From the NCBI RefSeq assembly GCF_016889705.1, contig NZ_CP069526.1:5208001-5272000 (forward strand): a stretch of 64,000 bases of DNA, in the 5' to 3' direction. Source of the stretch: Amycolatopsis sp. FDAARGOS 1241 (lineage in GTDB: Bacteria; Actinomycetota; Actinomycetes; Mycobacteriales; Pseudonocardiaceae). Of the stretch, positions 7,524 through 17,053 are shown one piece after another. The notes beneath the pieces were generated by a model. The model searched no databases. It saw nothing but the letters and a program-made list of their open reading frames with translations, and was not told where the DNA came from. The position numbers were made by a program, and so were the translations under genes. Position 1 is the first letter of the stretch. Every line of letters begins with the position of its first letter.

Positions 7524-8761
7524 TACAACCCCCTCTCCGCTGCGGCCTCGCGCAGCTGCTCACGGTGTTCGGGTGCGGCGATCGCGATCATCCGCGCGGC
7601 CCGCTCGCCCGCGGAGGCCCCGCGTAGCTCGGCGACGCCGTGCTCCGTGGTGATCACGTCGACGTCGGTCGCCAGCGCGGTGACGGTCTCGACGCGGGGC
7701 ACGATCCGGCTGGAACCCGCGCGCGTCGAGGCAGGCAGCGCCACGACGGAGCGGCCGCCGGGCGCGCGCACGGACGAGCGCAGGAAATCCACGCCGCCGC
7801 CGGTCGCCCCGACGTACCGCCCGCCGGCGGTCTCGCTGTTGACCTGCCCGAACAAGTCGACCTCGAGCGCGGAGTTCACGCACACGAAGTTCGACAGCGC
7901 CTGGATCCGTGCGGGGTCATGCGTCTGTCCGATCGAGACGATCCGCAGGTTCTTCTCCTCGGCCGCGAGCGCCAGCGCGCGGTGCGATCCGAGAATCGAG
8001 CCGGCCACGGCCAGCCCCGTGTCCACGCCCTTGGCCCGGCCGGTGATCACGCCGTCGCGCATCATCTCGAGCATCGTGTCGCCGACCATGCCCGAGTGGA
8101 CGCCGAGGTCACGGCGGCCGGCCACGGCCTGCAGGACGGCCTCGCTCAACTTGCCGATGCCGATCTGCAGACAGCTCCCGTCGCGGACGTACCGCGCCAC
8201 GTTGGCGGCGATCACCCGCTCAAGGCCGGACGGGTCGGTGCGGCGGTACTCCGGCAGCGAACGGTGCGTGCGGATCGCGTACGACACCTGGTCGAGGTGC
8301 ACCCGGGTGTCGCCGGGCACCACCGGGACGTTGTCGTTGATCTCGGCGAGCACGACCCTCGCCGAAGATACGGCGTGCCACGCGTAGTCGGAGGTGACGC
8401 CCAGGCTGCACCACCCGTCGGCATCGGGCGGGCTGAGCAGCACCAGTGCGACGTCGACCTTCACCGGCCCTTCGGACAACAGCCAGGGCAGCTGAGACAT
8501 GTGCGCGGGCACGAGCCGCATCCGCCCGGTCTCGATCAGCTGGGTGTTCGCCGCCATGCCGACCGTCGACACCAGGCCGATCCCGGCCGGGACTCGGGTC
8601 AGCACGTCGGTGACGCTCATGCCCACGAACAACCTCGCTCCGGGCAGCGCGCCGGCGTGCCGCAGCACCTCGTCCACGAGCACCGTGGGCTCGCCGAGCA
8701 CCTGCTCGACGGCGATCGTGTCACCGGGACGCACGTGCGTCAGGATCTCGGGAACGCTCAT
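7523..8761 (-). CDS. acetyl-CoA hydrolase/transferase family protein (4-hydroxybutyrate CoA-transferase-like)
   Basis: A 412-residue class I CoA-transferase/hydrolase. Family features are the GIGKLSEAVLQAV segment near residue 205, HSGMVGD near 225, and the C-terminal region with NSALEVDLFGQVNSE, where the family's catalytic Glu lies, followed by GGGVDFLRS. It would exchange or remove CoA from a short acid. The ATG at 8761 was chosen because a -35 TTGACA (minus strand, 8798-8793) and a weak -10 place the transcript start about at this codon. It is divergent from the acyl-CoA ligase with a shared operator. Confidence 0.85.
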   Translation of the reverse strand: MSVPEILTHVRPGDTIAVEQVLGEPTVLVDEVLRHAGALPGARLFVGMSVTDVLTRVPAGIGLVSTVGMAANTQLIETGRMRLVPAHMSQLPWLLSEGPVKVDVALVLLSPPDADGWCSLGVTSDYAWHAVSSARVVLAEINDNVPVVPGDTRVHLDQVSYAIRTHRSLPEYRRTDPSGLERVIAANVARYVRDGSCLQIGIGKLSEAVLQAVAGRRDLGVHSGMVGDTMLEMMRDGVITGRAKGVDTGLAVAGSILGSHRALALAAEEKNLRIVSIGQTHDPARIQALSNFVCVNSALEVDLFGQVNSETAGGRYVGATGGGVDFLRSSVRAPGGRSVVALPASTRAGSSRIVPRVETVTALATDVDVITTEHGVAELRGASAGERAARMIAIAAPEHREQLREAAAERGL

Positions 8762-8791
8762 CGCCACCGAGTTTCGCAACGGCACCGACGG

Positions 8792-8821
8792 TTGTCAACA
8801 CTCGTGTTGGATGTCTACAAT
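8792..8821 (+). promoter_or_regulatory. operator site 4 and leaderless promoter between CoA-transferase and acyl-CoA ligase
   Basis: The operator TCAACA-CTCG-TGTTGG (8795-8810) lies between divergent genes. Rightward: -35 TTGTCA (8792-8797), 18-bp spacer, -10 TACAAT (8816-8821), with the predicted start at the ATG of 8828. Leftward, the same site provides TTGACA. One bound repressor could close both promoters. Confidence 0.75.
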
Positions 8822-8827
8822 TCCAGG

Positions 8828-10387
8828 ATGTTCCGGTTCGAGGACATTCCATCTTGGACAACGCCGGTGGTCCTCGCCGAGGTGGCCGCCGCGCATCCCG
8901 ACCGCACTTTCGTCACCTCCGAGGACGGTGAACTGACCTACGGGGAGACGGCCGGACTGGTCGCGGCCGTCGCCGCCGGCTTCACCGAACGCGGGCTCGC
9001 ACCGGGTGATCGCGTCGGTGTCCTGCTGACCAACGGGATCCGCTGGTGCGCTTGCGCTCTCGCGGCGCACGCCGCCGGACTGACCGTCGTGCCACTCAAC
9101 ACGTGGTACCACGCCGACGAACTCTCCGCCGTGGCCGAGCGGGCGAACCTGCGCGCGCTCATCACCCAGGACCGGCTCTTCGGCCAGGACGGCCGGGAGC
9201 TCGTGGCGAACGTCGCCGCGGCGGGAACGCCGATCCTCACCTGGAACCGCGGCGCGGCCATGCCGGACGGGATCCCCGAGGTGACCGTGGCCGATCCGCT
9301 CGCCGCGCTCCGGGCCGCACCCACCGGCGAATCCGCCGACGCCCTTGTGCTGTTCACCAGCGGCAGCACGGCCACGCCGAAGGCCGTGCGCCTCACCCAG
9401 GCCGGCGTCGTGCGGACCGCGCACGCCATCGGCGAGCGGCAAGGCGTCACCGGGACCGACCGGCTTTGGTTCGGCTCACCCCTGTTCTTCGTGTACGGCT
9501 GCTCCAACGCCCTGCCGAACGCACTCACCCACGCCGCCACCCTGTGCGTGCAGGAGAAGTTCGACGCGGCGGGCGCACTGGCCTTCATCGAACGGCACCG
9601 GTGCACGGGCTATTACGGCATCGGCCCGATCACGCGGGCATTGGCCGCCCACCCCGATCTCGCCGTCCGCGACATCAGCTCTCTGCGCCTCGGCACCGCC
9701 AACGCCACGCCCGAAGACCTCCGCCTGGCGATCGAGGTCCTCGGCGTCCGCGACGTCTGCAACGCCTACGGCCTCACCGAAGGCCACGGCCACACCACGA
9801 TCACCCACCACACCGACCCGCCCGAGGTCCGGACGCTCAGCCAGGGCACCGCGCTGCCGACGCAGGAGCTGCGCATCGTCGTCGACGGAACACCCGTGGG
9901 GACGGGTGAGCCCGGCGAGATCCAGATTCGCGGCCTGATCTCCCCCGGTTACCTGGACGACGGCGACCGCACCGCGCAGGGGTTCACCCCGGACGGCTGG
10001 TTCCGCACCGGTGACCTGGGCGCGCTCGACGCCGACGGCCGGCTCACCTACCTCGGCCGGAGCCACGAGCTCATGAAGGTCAACGGCATCAACGTTTCGC
10101 CGCTCGAGGTCGAACGCGTTCTCGTCGAGCACGAAGAGGTCGAGCAGGCGTTCGTCTTCGGGCTGCCCACTCCCGAGGGCGACGAGACCGTGGGCTGCGT
10201 GCTCGTGAGCGCCGTCGCGCACGACGAACTGGCCGACCGGGTCCGGACCTGGCTGCGCGGGCGGATCGCCGGCTACAAGGTTCCGGGCACCATGAGGGTG
10301 GTGACGGCCGCTCAGCTGCCCCTGACCGCCACCGGGAAGGTGTCGAAGCGGTCGATGCGGGAGCAGCTGAGCGGCTCGGTCACTTGA
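8828..10387 (+). CDS. acyl-CoA ligase (ANL superfamily)
   Basis: A 519-residue AMP-forming acyl-CoA synthetase. The phosphate loop LFTSGSTATPKAVRL lies near residue 173, the A5 motif YGLTEGHG near 313, the A7/A8 region GWFRTGDLGALDADGR to GRSHELMKVNGINVSP near 390-425, and the C-terminal adenylation Lys in TATGKVSKRSMR. It activates a carboxylic acid with ATP and CoA, a likely entry step. The ATG at 8828 matches the predicted transcription start, so the mRNA is probably leaderless. Its 3' end overlaps the convergent second ligase by 8 bp. Confidence 0.9.
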   Translation: MFRFEDIPSWTTPVVLAEVAAAHPDRTFVTSEDGELTYGETAGLVAAVAAGFTERGLAPGDRVGVLLTNGIRWCACALAAHAAGLTVVPLNTWYHADELSAVAERANLRALITQDRLFGQDGRELVANVAAAGTPILTWNRGAAMPDGIPEVTVADPLAALRAAPTGESADALVLFTSGSTATPKAVRLTQAGVVRTAHAIGERQGVTGTDRLWFGSPLFFVYGCSNALPNALTHAATLCVQEKFDAAGALAFIERHRCTGYYGIGPITRALAAHPDLAVRDISSLRLGTANATPEDLRLAIEVLGVRDVCNAYGLTEGHGHTTITHHTDPPEVRTLSQGTALPTQELRIVVDGTPVGTGEPGEIQIRGLISPGYLDDGDRTAQGFTPDGWFRTGDLGALDADGRLTYLGRSHELMKVNGINVSPLEVERVLVEHEEVEQAFVFGLPTPEGDETVGCVLVSAVAHDELADRVRTWLRGRIAGYKVPGTMRVVTAAQLPLTATGKVSKRSMREQLSGSVT

Positions 10388-11921
10388 GGAGCTTGCGGTT
10401 GACCTTGCCGGTCGGGGTCATCGGCAACGCGTCCTTGAACTCGACGACACGCGGCTTCTTGTACGAAGCCAGGTTCTCGCCGACGTAGCGGCCGACCTCG
10501 TCCTCGGTGAGCGAGGAACCGGGCGCGCGGACGACGAACGCCTTCACGACCTCACCCCACTCCTCGTCCGGCGCGCCGATCACGGCGGCCTCCGTGATCT
10601 CCGGGTGGTCACCGAGGCACCGCTCGACCTCGCTGGGGAAGATGTTCTCGCCACCGGAGATGATCATGCTTTTCAGCCGGTCGACGATGTAGCAGAAGCC
10701 TTCTTCGTCCCAGGTCACGCCGTCACCGGTGTGGATCCAGCCGCCGCGCACCAGGCCCGCGGTCTCCTCAGGCTTGTTCCAGTAGCCGATCATGTTGTTG
10801 GGGCCGCGGTGGCAGAGTTCACCCATGGTCTTGCCGTCGCGCGGAACGGGCCGGCCGGTCTCCAGGTCGAGCACGGCCAGGGTGGACAGCAGCGCGGAGT
10901 CGCCGCACGAGCGGAACAGCTCGGGTTTCTCCCCCGACAGCGCCCGGCGGTGCGCGTCGGGCCCCAGGTAGGTTCCGGGCCCGAACTCGGTCATCCCCCA
11001 CGTCTGCATGAGGTCGGCCTTGAACAGCTCACCGGCCTTGCGGATGGTGTCGGCGCCCATGGGCGCGCCGCCGTACTCGAGGATCCGGACGGTGGTCGGC
11101 GGGTTGCCGTCCTTCTCCGCCTCGGCCACGAGCCGCGGCAGCATCGCGCCGATCGCCATGAAGGCGCTGACCCTCTCCTGGCGGATCAGCTCGAGCATCC
11201 CGTCGGACTGGAAGTTCGCCACCACCACGGGCCGCCCGCGCAGCAGGTATGCGAACGCCATGTACCCGACCACGTGGAAGAGCTGCCCCAGCATCAGGTA
11301 GGTGTCGTCCTCGGCGACCCGGGTGGCGGCCAGGTAGTCGATGGTGCACGCGCCGTAGCTGTACTGCGAGTGCACGGCGCTCTTCGGGATGCCGCTCGTC
11401 CCCCCGGTCGAGATCGCGAGGTACGGTTCGAACAGCAGCGACTTCGAGTCCGGCAGGCGCCGCCGCACCTCGGCGATCCGCGGTTGCACCCGCACCAGCA
11501 GCTCTTCGTACGCGCTGTCCTTCCCCGTGGACCACTCGACCCAGACCGTGTCCACCCGGGTCCGGATCTCGGCGACGACGTCCGCGAACTCCGCCTCGTA
11601 GAAGACCACGTCCGGCGCCGCGTCGAGCAGCGCTTCGGCGACCTGCGTGGCCGAAAACCGCCAGTTGAGCGGGAAGAGCATCGCCCCGACGCGCGCGGTC
11701 GCGATGTACAGCTCGACGAGTTCGATCGAGTTGCGCGACAACGCCGCGATGCGGCCGCCCCGCCCGACCCCGAGTTCGTCGAAGAGCGCACCGGCGAGCC
11801 GGTCGGTCCGATCGGCGAGCGCGCCGTACGTGCGCGTGACGCCCGAAACCGGGTCGATCAGCGCCGGCTGCGTCGTGTTTCGCGCCGCGAACATCTCCGG
11901 CATGTTTGCGATGTTGAACAT
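10380..11921 (-). CDS. acyl-CoA ligase (ANL superfamily), second copy
   Basis: A 513-residue AMP-forming ligase that is clearly different from its convergent neighbour. The phosphate loop reads STGGTSGIPKSAVHS near residue 167, the A5 motif TWGMTEFGPG near 306, the A8 region GGWIHTGDGVTWDEEG to DRLKSMIISGGENIFP near 390-430, and the C-terminus PTGKVNRKLLK holds the catalytic Lys. Such medium/long-chain or aromatic acid ligases activate substrates for beta-oxidation. It follows the luciferase-like gene at 11952 by 30 bp on the same strand and probably shares its regulated promoter. Confidence 0.9.
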   Translation of the reverse strand: MFNIANMPEMFAARNTTQPALIDPVSGVTRTYGALADRTDRLAGALFDELGVGRGGRIAALSRNSIELVELYIATARVGAMLFPLNWRFSATQVAEALLDAAPDVVFYEAEFADVVAEIRTRVDTVWVEWSTGKDSAYEELLVRVQPRIAEVRRRLPDSKSLLFEPYLAISTGGTSGIPKSAVHSQYSYGACTIDYLAATRVAEDDTYLMLGQLFHVVGYMAFAYLLRGRPVVVANFQSDGMLELIRQERVSAFMAIGAMLPRLVAEAEKDGNPPTTVRILEYGGAPMGADTIRKAGELFKADLMQTWGMTEFGPGTYLGPDAHRRALSGEKPELFRSCGDSALLSTLAVLDLETGRPVPRDGKTMGELCHRGPNNMIGYWNKPEETAGLVRGGWIHTGDGVTWDEEGFCYIVDRLKSMIISGGENIFPSEVERCLGDHPEITEAAVIGAPDEEWGEVVKAFVVRAPGSSLTEDEVGRYVGENLASYKKPRVVEFKDALPMTPTGKVNRKLLK

Positions 11922-11951
11922 CGAGCTACACCCTTCGCCCCGTGCGGATTC

Positions 11952-13046
11952 CTACGCTTGGCCGAACGCCGGCAGCACTTCCTCACCGAAGAGGCGCAAG
12001 GCGTCCATCGTGTGCTCGTGCGGCATATCCTTGTACTGGACGAAAAGCAGCAGCCGGTCGACGCCCATCTCCTCGTACTTCTTCGCCAGCTGGATGCACC
12101 GGTCCGGGTCGCCGACGAGGATCATCTCCTTGCGCTCCAGGTGGTCGTAGGTGAACTTGTCGTAGTCCACCCCGACGAAGCGCTCGTAGTAGTCGTACGA
12201 GCTGCCTTCCTTGATCTCCGGTAGCAGCGAGCAGAGCAGCTCGATCTGGTCGTGCTGGTACTGCATCACACCCTTTTCGGCCCGCTCCCGCGCCAGCTCG
12301 TTCGTCTCCGCGCAGTGCGCCATCGTGAAAACGGCGGTCTGGTTGTTGACGAACTTGCCGATCGGGTCGGCGGTCTTGATCCGCTCGCGGTACTTGGCGA
12401 TGCGGTGGGCGACCTCCCGGAAGTCCAAGGCGAGGGTGAAGGACAGCAGGCCCAGGCCCAGCGCGCCGGCCACCTCGTGGGATTCGGGGCTGGTGCAGGA
12501 CATCCACAACGGCGGGTGCGGGTCCTGCAGCGGCTTGGGCACCATCGGCCGCGGCACCTGCTTGAAGTACTTGCCCTCGTGCTCCACGGTGTGGTTGGTC
12601 CATGCCTTGATGATGAGGTCGAGGGACTCGCGCCACATCTCGCGGGTCTGGGCCGGGTCGATCCCGAACCCGCCGAGCTCGGCCGCGGTGGCCGACCGGC
12701 CGCTGCCGAACTCGAGTCGGCCCTGCGAAAGCAGGTCGAGCGTCGCGGCCTGCTCGGCCGCCCGGATCGGGTGGTTGTACGGGTAAGGCAGCAGGCGCAC
12801 GCCGTGGCCGATGCGCATCGTCGTGGTGTTCGCCGCCGCCCAGCTCAGCAGGACCTCGGGCGCGGACGCGTGGGAGAACGACTCGAGGAAGTGGTGCTCG
12901 ACGGACCAGATCGACTTGAAGCCGACCGACTCGGCGAACTTGATCTGTTCCTGCATCTGCAAGAACGACGCCGATTCATCGGCCCGCGAGATCCCCTGGG
13001 GCATCTGCCATTCGTAGAGGAGTCCGAATTCCACGTAGATCTCCAT
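11952..13046 (-). CDS. LLM-class flavin-dependent oxidoreductase, second copy
   Basis: A 364-residue luciferase-fold protein beginning MEIYVEFGLLYEWQMPQG. The conserved segments IWSVEHHFLESFSHASAP near residue 46 and NHPIRAAEQAATLDLLSQGR near 90 are typical of the group that includes alkanal monooxygenase and F420-dependent oxidoreductases. FMN/F420 use and substrate are undetermined. It is not a duplicate of the protein at 2074-3228. The leader is about 40 nt if the -35 TTGACA within operator site 5 is used, and the downstream acyl-CoA ligase lies 30 bp away. Confidence 0.85.
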   Translation of the reverse strand: MEIYVEFGLLYEWQMPQGISRADESASFLQMQEQIKFAESVGFKSIWSVEHHFLESFSHASAPEVLLSWAAANTTTMRIGHGVRLLPYPYNHPIRAAEQAATLDLLSQGRLEFGSGRSATAAELGGFGIDPAQTREMWRESLDLIIKAWTNHTVEHEGKYFKQVPRPMVPKPLQDPHPPLWMSCTSPESHEVAGALGLGLLSFTLALDFREVAHRIAKYRERIKTADPIGKFVNNQTAVFTMAHCAETNELARERAEKGVMQYQHDQIELLCSLLPEIKEGSSYDYYERFVGVDYDKFTYDHLERKEMILVGDPDRCIQLAKKYEEMGVDRLLLFVQYKDMPHEHTMDALRLFGEEVLPAFGQA

Positions 13047-13116
13047 TGTTCACTGTGAAGCGACGCGTATCACCGCGGGCCAAGGACCACCACAGACTGC
13101 CCGCCCGATCATCCTC

Positions 13117-13136
13117 TGTCAACCCTCGTGTTGACC
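13117..13136. promoter_or_regulatory. operator site 5, upstream of the second luciferase-like gene
   Basis: The core TCAACC-CTCG-TGTTGA (13119-13134) has one mismatch. On the minus strand the end reads TTGACA, a consensus -35 box directed at the gene starting at 13046, about 70 bp away. Confidence 0.7.
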
Positions 13137-13252
13137 CGAGACGGGATGGCGCATCCTCGGGCAAGATCGTCGAAATACAAGGGATAACGCGTGATCCCCG
13201 ACTCAGCCGCCCACCCGCGACAGCCGGAACCCTTGACAGCCGTTGAGTTATC

Positions 13253-13264
13253 TAACGATCGTTA
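13253..13264. promoter_or_regulatory. perfect 12-bp palindrome in the thiolase promoter
   Basis: TAACGATCGTTA is a perfect palindrome 15 bp downstream of a consensus -35 TTGACA (13233-13238) and 44 bp before the thiolase ATG. It is unlike the shared operator of the island, so the thiolase operon may answer to another TetR-type regulator. No candidate regulator can be assigned from the window. Confidence 0.5.
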
Positions 13265-13308
13265 AGGCGATGTGGACACCGACGCCCACGTCCGGGAAGG
13301 AATGAACC

Positions 13309-14475
13309 ATGACGAACGCGGTGATCGTCGACGCGGTGCGCACCCCGTCGGGCAAAGGAAAACCGGGTGGCCGGCTGTCCGGCGTGCACCCCGCCGACTT
13401 GCTGTCCGCGGTCCTGCTGGCGTTGGTCGAACGCACCGGACTGGACCCCGTCCTGATCGACGACGTGCTCGCGGGCTGCGTGGGGCAGGCCGGCGAGCAG
13501 TCCCTGAACATCGCGCGCAACGCGGTGCTGGGTGCCGGGCTGCCCGAATCCGTTCCGGCCACCACGATCGACCGGCAGTGCGGGTCGAGCCAGCAGGCCG
13601 CGCACTTCGCCGCCCAAGGCGTGATCGCCGGCGCCTACGACATCGTCATCGCCTGCGGTGTCGAGTCGATGAGCCGGGTGCCGATGGGCACCGCGACGCT
13701 GGGCGCGGACGCGTTCGGCCCCGGCGTGGCCGCGCGCTATCCCGAGGGGCTGGTCGGCCAGGGCGTTTCCGCGGAGCTCATCGCCGAGCGGTGGAAGCTG
13801 GACCGCGCCGCGCTGGACGAGTTCTCCGCCCGTTCGCACGCGCGCGCCGCGGCGACGGCGGCCGCGGGTGGGTTCGACAACGAGATCGTGCCGATCGGTA
13901 CCGCCGACACGGACGAGACCATCAGGGCCGCCACCGACGTGGCCGGGCTCGCCGGGCTGCAACCGGCCTTCCTGAATGCCGCAACGAGTGGCCGGTTCCC
14001 CGACTTCGAGTGGAAGATCACGCCGGGCAACTCGTCTCCGCTGACCGACGGCGCGTCGGCCGTGCTCATCATGAGCGAGGACGCGGCCGCCGCCCTGAAC
14101 CTGCGTCCGCGCGCCCGCTTCCACAGTTTCGCGGTCACCGGCAGTGACCCGCTGCTCATGCTCACCGGCATCATCCCCGCCACCCGGAAGGTGCTCGACC
14201 GAGCCAGTCTGGCGCTGGACGAAATCGACGCCTACGAGGTCAACGAAGCGTTCGCCCCCGTTCCCTTGGCCTGGCAGTACGAGTTCGGCGCCGACCCCGA
14301 CCGGCTGAACCCGCGAGGCGGCGCGATCGCGCTCGGCCACCCGCTCGGCGCCTCCGGGACCCGCTTGCTGACCACCCTCGTCAACCACCTCGAAGCGACC
14401 GGCGGCCGGTACGGCCTGCAGACCATGTGCGAGGGCGGCGGCATGGCCAACGCCACGATCATCGAGCGCATCTAG
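13309..14475 (+). CDS. acetyl-CoA acyltransferase (thiolase)
   Basis: A 388-residue thiolase of normal length that cleaves 3-ketoacyl-CoA with CoA. The nucleophilic Cys is in TIDRQCGSSQQAA near residue 88, the His in NEAFAPVPLAWQYEF / GHPLGASGTR near 345, and the second Cys in CEGGGMANATI near 379. The ATG follows GGAAGGAA. It heads a plus-strand operon: acyl-CoA dehydrogenase, flavoprotein reductase, ferredoxin and a DoxX protein follow at 8, -4, 15 and 43 bp. Its promoter holds a separate palindrome rather than the island operator. Confidence 0.92.
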   Translation: MTNAVIVDAVRTPSGKGKPGGRLSGVHPADLLSAVLLALVERTGLDPVLIDDVLAGCVGQAGEQSLNIARNAVLGAGLPESVPATTIDRQCGSSQQAAHFAAQGVIAGAYDIVIACGVESMSRVPMGTATLGADAFGPGVAARYPEGLVGQGVSAELIAERWKLDRAALDEFSARSHARAAATAAAGGFDNEIVPIGTADTDETIRAATDVAGLAGLQPAFLNAATSGRFPDFEWKITPGNSSPLTDGASAVLIMSEDAAAALNLRPRARFHSFAVTGSDPLLMLTGIIPATRKVLDRASLALDEIDAYEVNEAFAPVPLAWQYEFGADPDRLNPRGGAIALGHPLGASGTRLLTTLVNHLEATGGRYGLQTMCEGGGMANATIIERI

Positions 14476-14483
14476 GGGACGCC

Positions 14484-15683
14484 GTGCGACGTGAACTGTT
14501 CAGCTCGGACCACCACGCCTACCGCGAGGTCGTCCGCGAATTCACCACCCGCGAGGTCACGCCGAACCTGCGGCGCTGGGACGCCGACCGCCTCATCGGC
14601 CGCGACGTGTGGTGCGCCGCGGGTGAGCGAGGCGTCCTCGGCCTGGGCGTTCCGGAGGAGTTCGGTGGTGCCGGACAGCCGGACTTCCGGTTCCGGCTCG
14701 TGGTCGTCGAGGAACTGGCGCGTGCCGGGGCGCACGCGCTCAACTCGAGTTTCGCGCTGCAGGACGACATCGTCACGCCCTACGTGGCCGACCTCGGCAC
14801 CATCGAGCAGAAGAAGCGCTGGCTCCCCGGCCTGGCCGGCGGGTCACTGATCGGCGCCATCGCCATGACCGAGCCGGACGCGGGCAGCGATTTGCGCGGC
14901 GTCCGGACCACCGCCGTGCGCGACGGCGACCAGTGGGTGCTCAACGGGCAGAAGACCTTCATCACGAGTGGCTACAACGCCGACTTCGTGATCGTCGTCG
15001 CCCGCACCGGCCCCGGCACCGGCTCCCGGGACTTCAGCCTGGTCGTCGTCGAGTCCGGGACCCCGGGGTTCAGCCGGGGCCGCAAGCTCGACAAGGTCGG
15101 GCTGCACGCCCAGGACACCGCCGAGCTGCACTTCAGCGACGTGCGGGTGCCGGCGGCCAACCTCCTCGGTACCGAGGGCGAGGGTTTCGTGCACCTGATG
15201 GAGCGCCTGCCCCGTGAGCGGATGTCGATCGCCGCGAGCGCGATCTCCAGTGCGCAGGCCGTGTTCGACGACACCAGCCGGTACTGCTTCGAGCGCACGG
15301 CTTTCGGCCGGCCGATCGGCGACTTCCAGAACACCCGCTTCACGCTCGCCGAGATCGCCACCGAACTCGACGTGACCCGCGCCTATTTCGACAACGCCGT
15401 GCTCGCGCTCAACGCCGGCGACCTGACCGCGGTCGACGCGGCCAAGGCGAAGTGGTGGGCCACCGAGGTGCAGAAGCGGGTCGTCGACCGGTGCCTGCAA
15501 CTGCACGGCGGGTACGGCTACATGCTCGAGTACCCCGTCGCGCGCGCGTTCATCGACTCGCGCATCCAGACCATCTACGGGGGGACCACCGAAATCATGA
15601 AGGAGATCATCGGCCGCGACATCGCCGCGGCTCACGGCGGTCGACCGGCTGCCGGCGCGGGTGACCGGGCGAGGACCGCGTGA
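14484..15683 (+). CDS. acyl-CoA dehydrogenase
   Basis: A 399-residue FAD-dependent acyl-CoA dehydrogenase that introduces the alpha-beta double bond. Signature 1 reads AMTEPDAGSDLRG near residue 131. Family segments are WVLNGQKTFITSG near 152, and LQLHGGYGYMLEYPVAR and IQTIYGGTTEIMKEIIGR near 336-377. GTG at 14484 lies 8 bp after the thiolase stop. Electrons would pass to ETF, which is not encoded here. The next gene starts inside its stop codon, indicating coupling with the flavoprotein reductase/ferredoxin pair. Confidence 0.92.
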   Translation: MRRELFSSDHHAYREVVREFTTREVTPNLRRWDADRLIGRDVWCAAGERGVLGLGVPEEFGGAGQPDFRFRLVVVEELARAGAHALNSSFALQDDIVTPYVADLGTIEQKKRWLPGLAGGSLIGAIAMTEPDAGSDLRGVRTTAVRDGDQWVLNGQKTFITSGYNADFVIVVARTGPGTGSRDFSLVVVESGTPGFSRGRKLDKVGLHAQDTAELHFSDVRVPAANLLGTEGEGFVHLMERLPRERMSIAASAISSAQAVFDDTSRYCFERTAFGRPIGDFQNTRFTLAEIATELDVTRAYFDNAVLALNAGDLTAVDAAKAKWWATEVQKRVVDRCLQLHGGYGYMLEYPVARAFIDSRIQTIYGGTTEIMKEIIGRDIAAAHGGRPAAGAGDRARTA

Positions 15684-17038
15684 CCGCCGGTACCCGGCCG
15701 CGCCGCGTGGCGGTCGTCGGCGCCGGGCCGGCCGGTCTCTTCGCCGCCGACGCACTGGCGAGCCAGTCCGACGTCGACGTCGACGTGGTCGAGCGGTTGC
15801 CGACGCCCTACGGGCTGGTCCGCTACGGGGTCGCACCCGACCACCCCACCATCAAATCGGTGGTCCACACGCTCCAGCGCGTCTTGGACCACGAACGGAT
15901 CCGGTTCATCGGCGGGATCGAGGTCGGCCGGGACATCCTTCGCGCGGACCTGCTCGAGTGCTACGACGCCGTGGTCTACACGACCGGCGCCGCGATCGAC
16001 CGGCGCCTGGGCATCCCGGGCGAGGACCTGCCCGGGAGCGTCTCCGCCACGGAGTTCGTGTCCTGGTACAACGGCCATCCCGACTTCGAGCGCGGACTCC
16101 CGCTCGACGCCGAATCGGTGGCCGTGATCGGCGCCGGGAACGTCGCGCTCGACGTCGGCCGCATCCTGGTCCGGCCACGTGAACACCTCGCCCGCACCGA
16201 CGTCCCGGCGTCCGTGCTCGCGCGGTGGAACGAAAACCGGACCCTGGACGTGCACGTCATCGGCCGCCGCGGCCCGGAGCACGCGAAGTTCTCCAGCAAG
16301 GAACTGCGTGAGCTCGGCCTGATCGCCGAAGTCGATCGTGTCGTGCGCCCGGCCGATCTGGTCGGCGCGCACGAGCCGACCGCCGACCGCCGAACCCGGG
16401 CCAACCTCGACCTCCTGCGGGAGTGGAGCGCCGGGGTACCGCGGCCGTCCGCGCGCAAGGTGCGGTTCCGGTTCTTCCGGACCCCGGTCGAAATCATCGG
16501 TCGCACGCGCGTCGAAGCCGTGCGCCTGGAACGGCTCACCGTCGACGGGTCAGGAGCCACCGCGGGAACGGGCGAATTCGAGACGATCCCGGTGCAGCTG
16601 GTCGTGCGGGCCGTCGGCTACCGCAGCGCCGCGCTCCCGGGGCTCCCCTTCGACGCCGCCGGCGGCGTGATCCCCCACAACGGCGGCCGAATCGTCGACG
16701 GCGCGGGTGTGCCGCTCCCGGGTGAGTACGTCGCCGGCTGGGCGAAGCGGGGCGCGACCGGCGTGATCGGCACCAACAAGTCCGACGCTCGCGAGACAGT
16801 CTCGGCGCTGCTCGACGACCTGGCCACCACCGCGGCGAAACGCCCGGCCGGGCAGCGGATCGAGGACGTGCTCGCGGCCGGACCGGCGCGGTGGATCGAC
16901 CACGAAGGCTGGCGGCGCATCGACCGCGAGGAGCTCGGCCGCGGGGCACGCGAAGGCCGCGCTCGCAGCAAGATCCCCGATTGGGCCACGCTCACCGACA
17001 TCGCACTGCGGGCAACCGCCGAACGGTTCCCCGACTGA
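15680..17038 (+). CDS. FprA-type ferredoxin-NADP+ reductase
   Basis: A 452-residue flavoprotein resembling mycobacterial FprA and adrenodoxin reductase. The FAD motif GAGPAGLFAADAL lies at residues about 12-24, PYGLVRYGVAPDHP near 46, the NADPH motif GAGNVALDVGRIL near 153, and the C-terminal GWAKRGATGVIGTNK near 352. It transfers electrons from NADPH to ferredoxin. It starts with GTG overlapping the acyl-CoA dehydrogenase stop by 4 bases and is followed 15 bp later by a ferredoxin, so the two form a probable redox pair. They could feed the P450 at 34-35 kb, which has no ferredoxin beside it. Confidence 0.9.
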   Translation: MTAGTRPRRVAVVGAGPAGLFAADALASQSDVDVDVVERLPTPYGLVRYGVAPDHPTIKSVVHTLQRVLDHERIRFIGGIEVGRDILRADLLECYDAVVYTTGAAIDRRLGIPGEDLPGSVSATEFVSWYNGHPDFERGLPLDAESVAVIGAGNVALDVGRILVRPREHLARTDVPASVLARWNENRTLDVHVIGRRGPEHAKFSSKELRELGLIAEVDRVVRPADLVGAHEPTADRRTRANLDLLREWSAGVPRPSARKVRFRFFRTPVEIIGRTRVEAVRLERLTVDGSGATAGTGEFETIPVQLVVRAVGYRSAALPGLPFDAAGGVIPHNGGRIVDGAGVPLPGEYVAGWAKRGATGVIGTNKSDARETVSALLDDLATTAAKRPAGQRIEDVLAAGPARWIDHEGWRRIDREELGRGAREGRARSKIPDWATLTDIALRATAERFPD

Positions 17039-17053
17039 AAGGAGTTTCCACCG

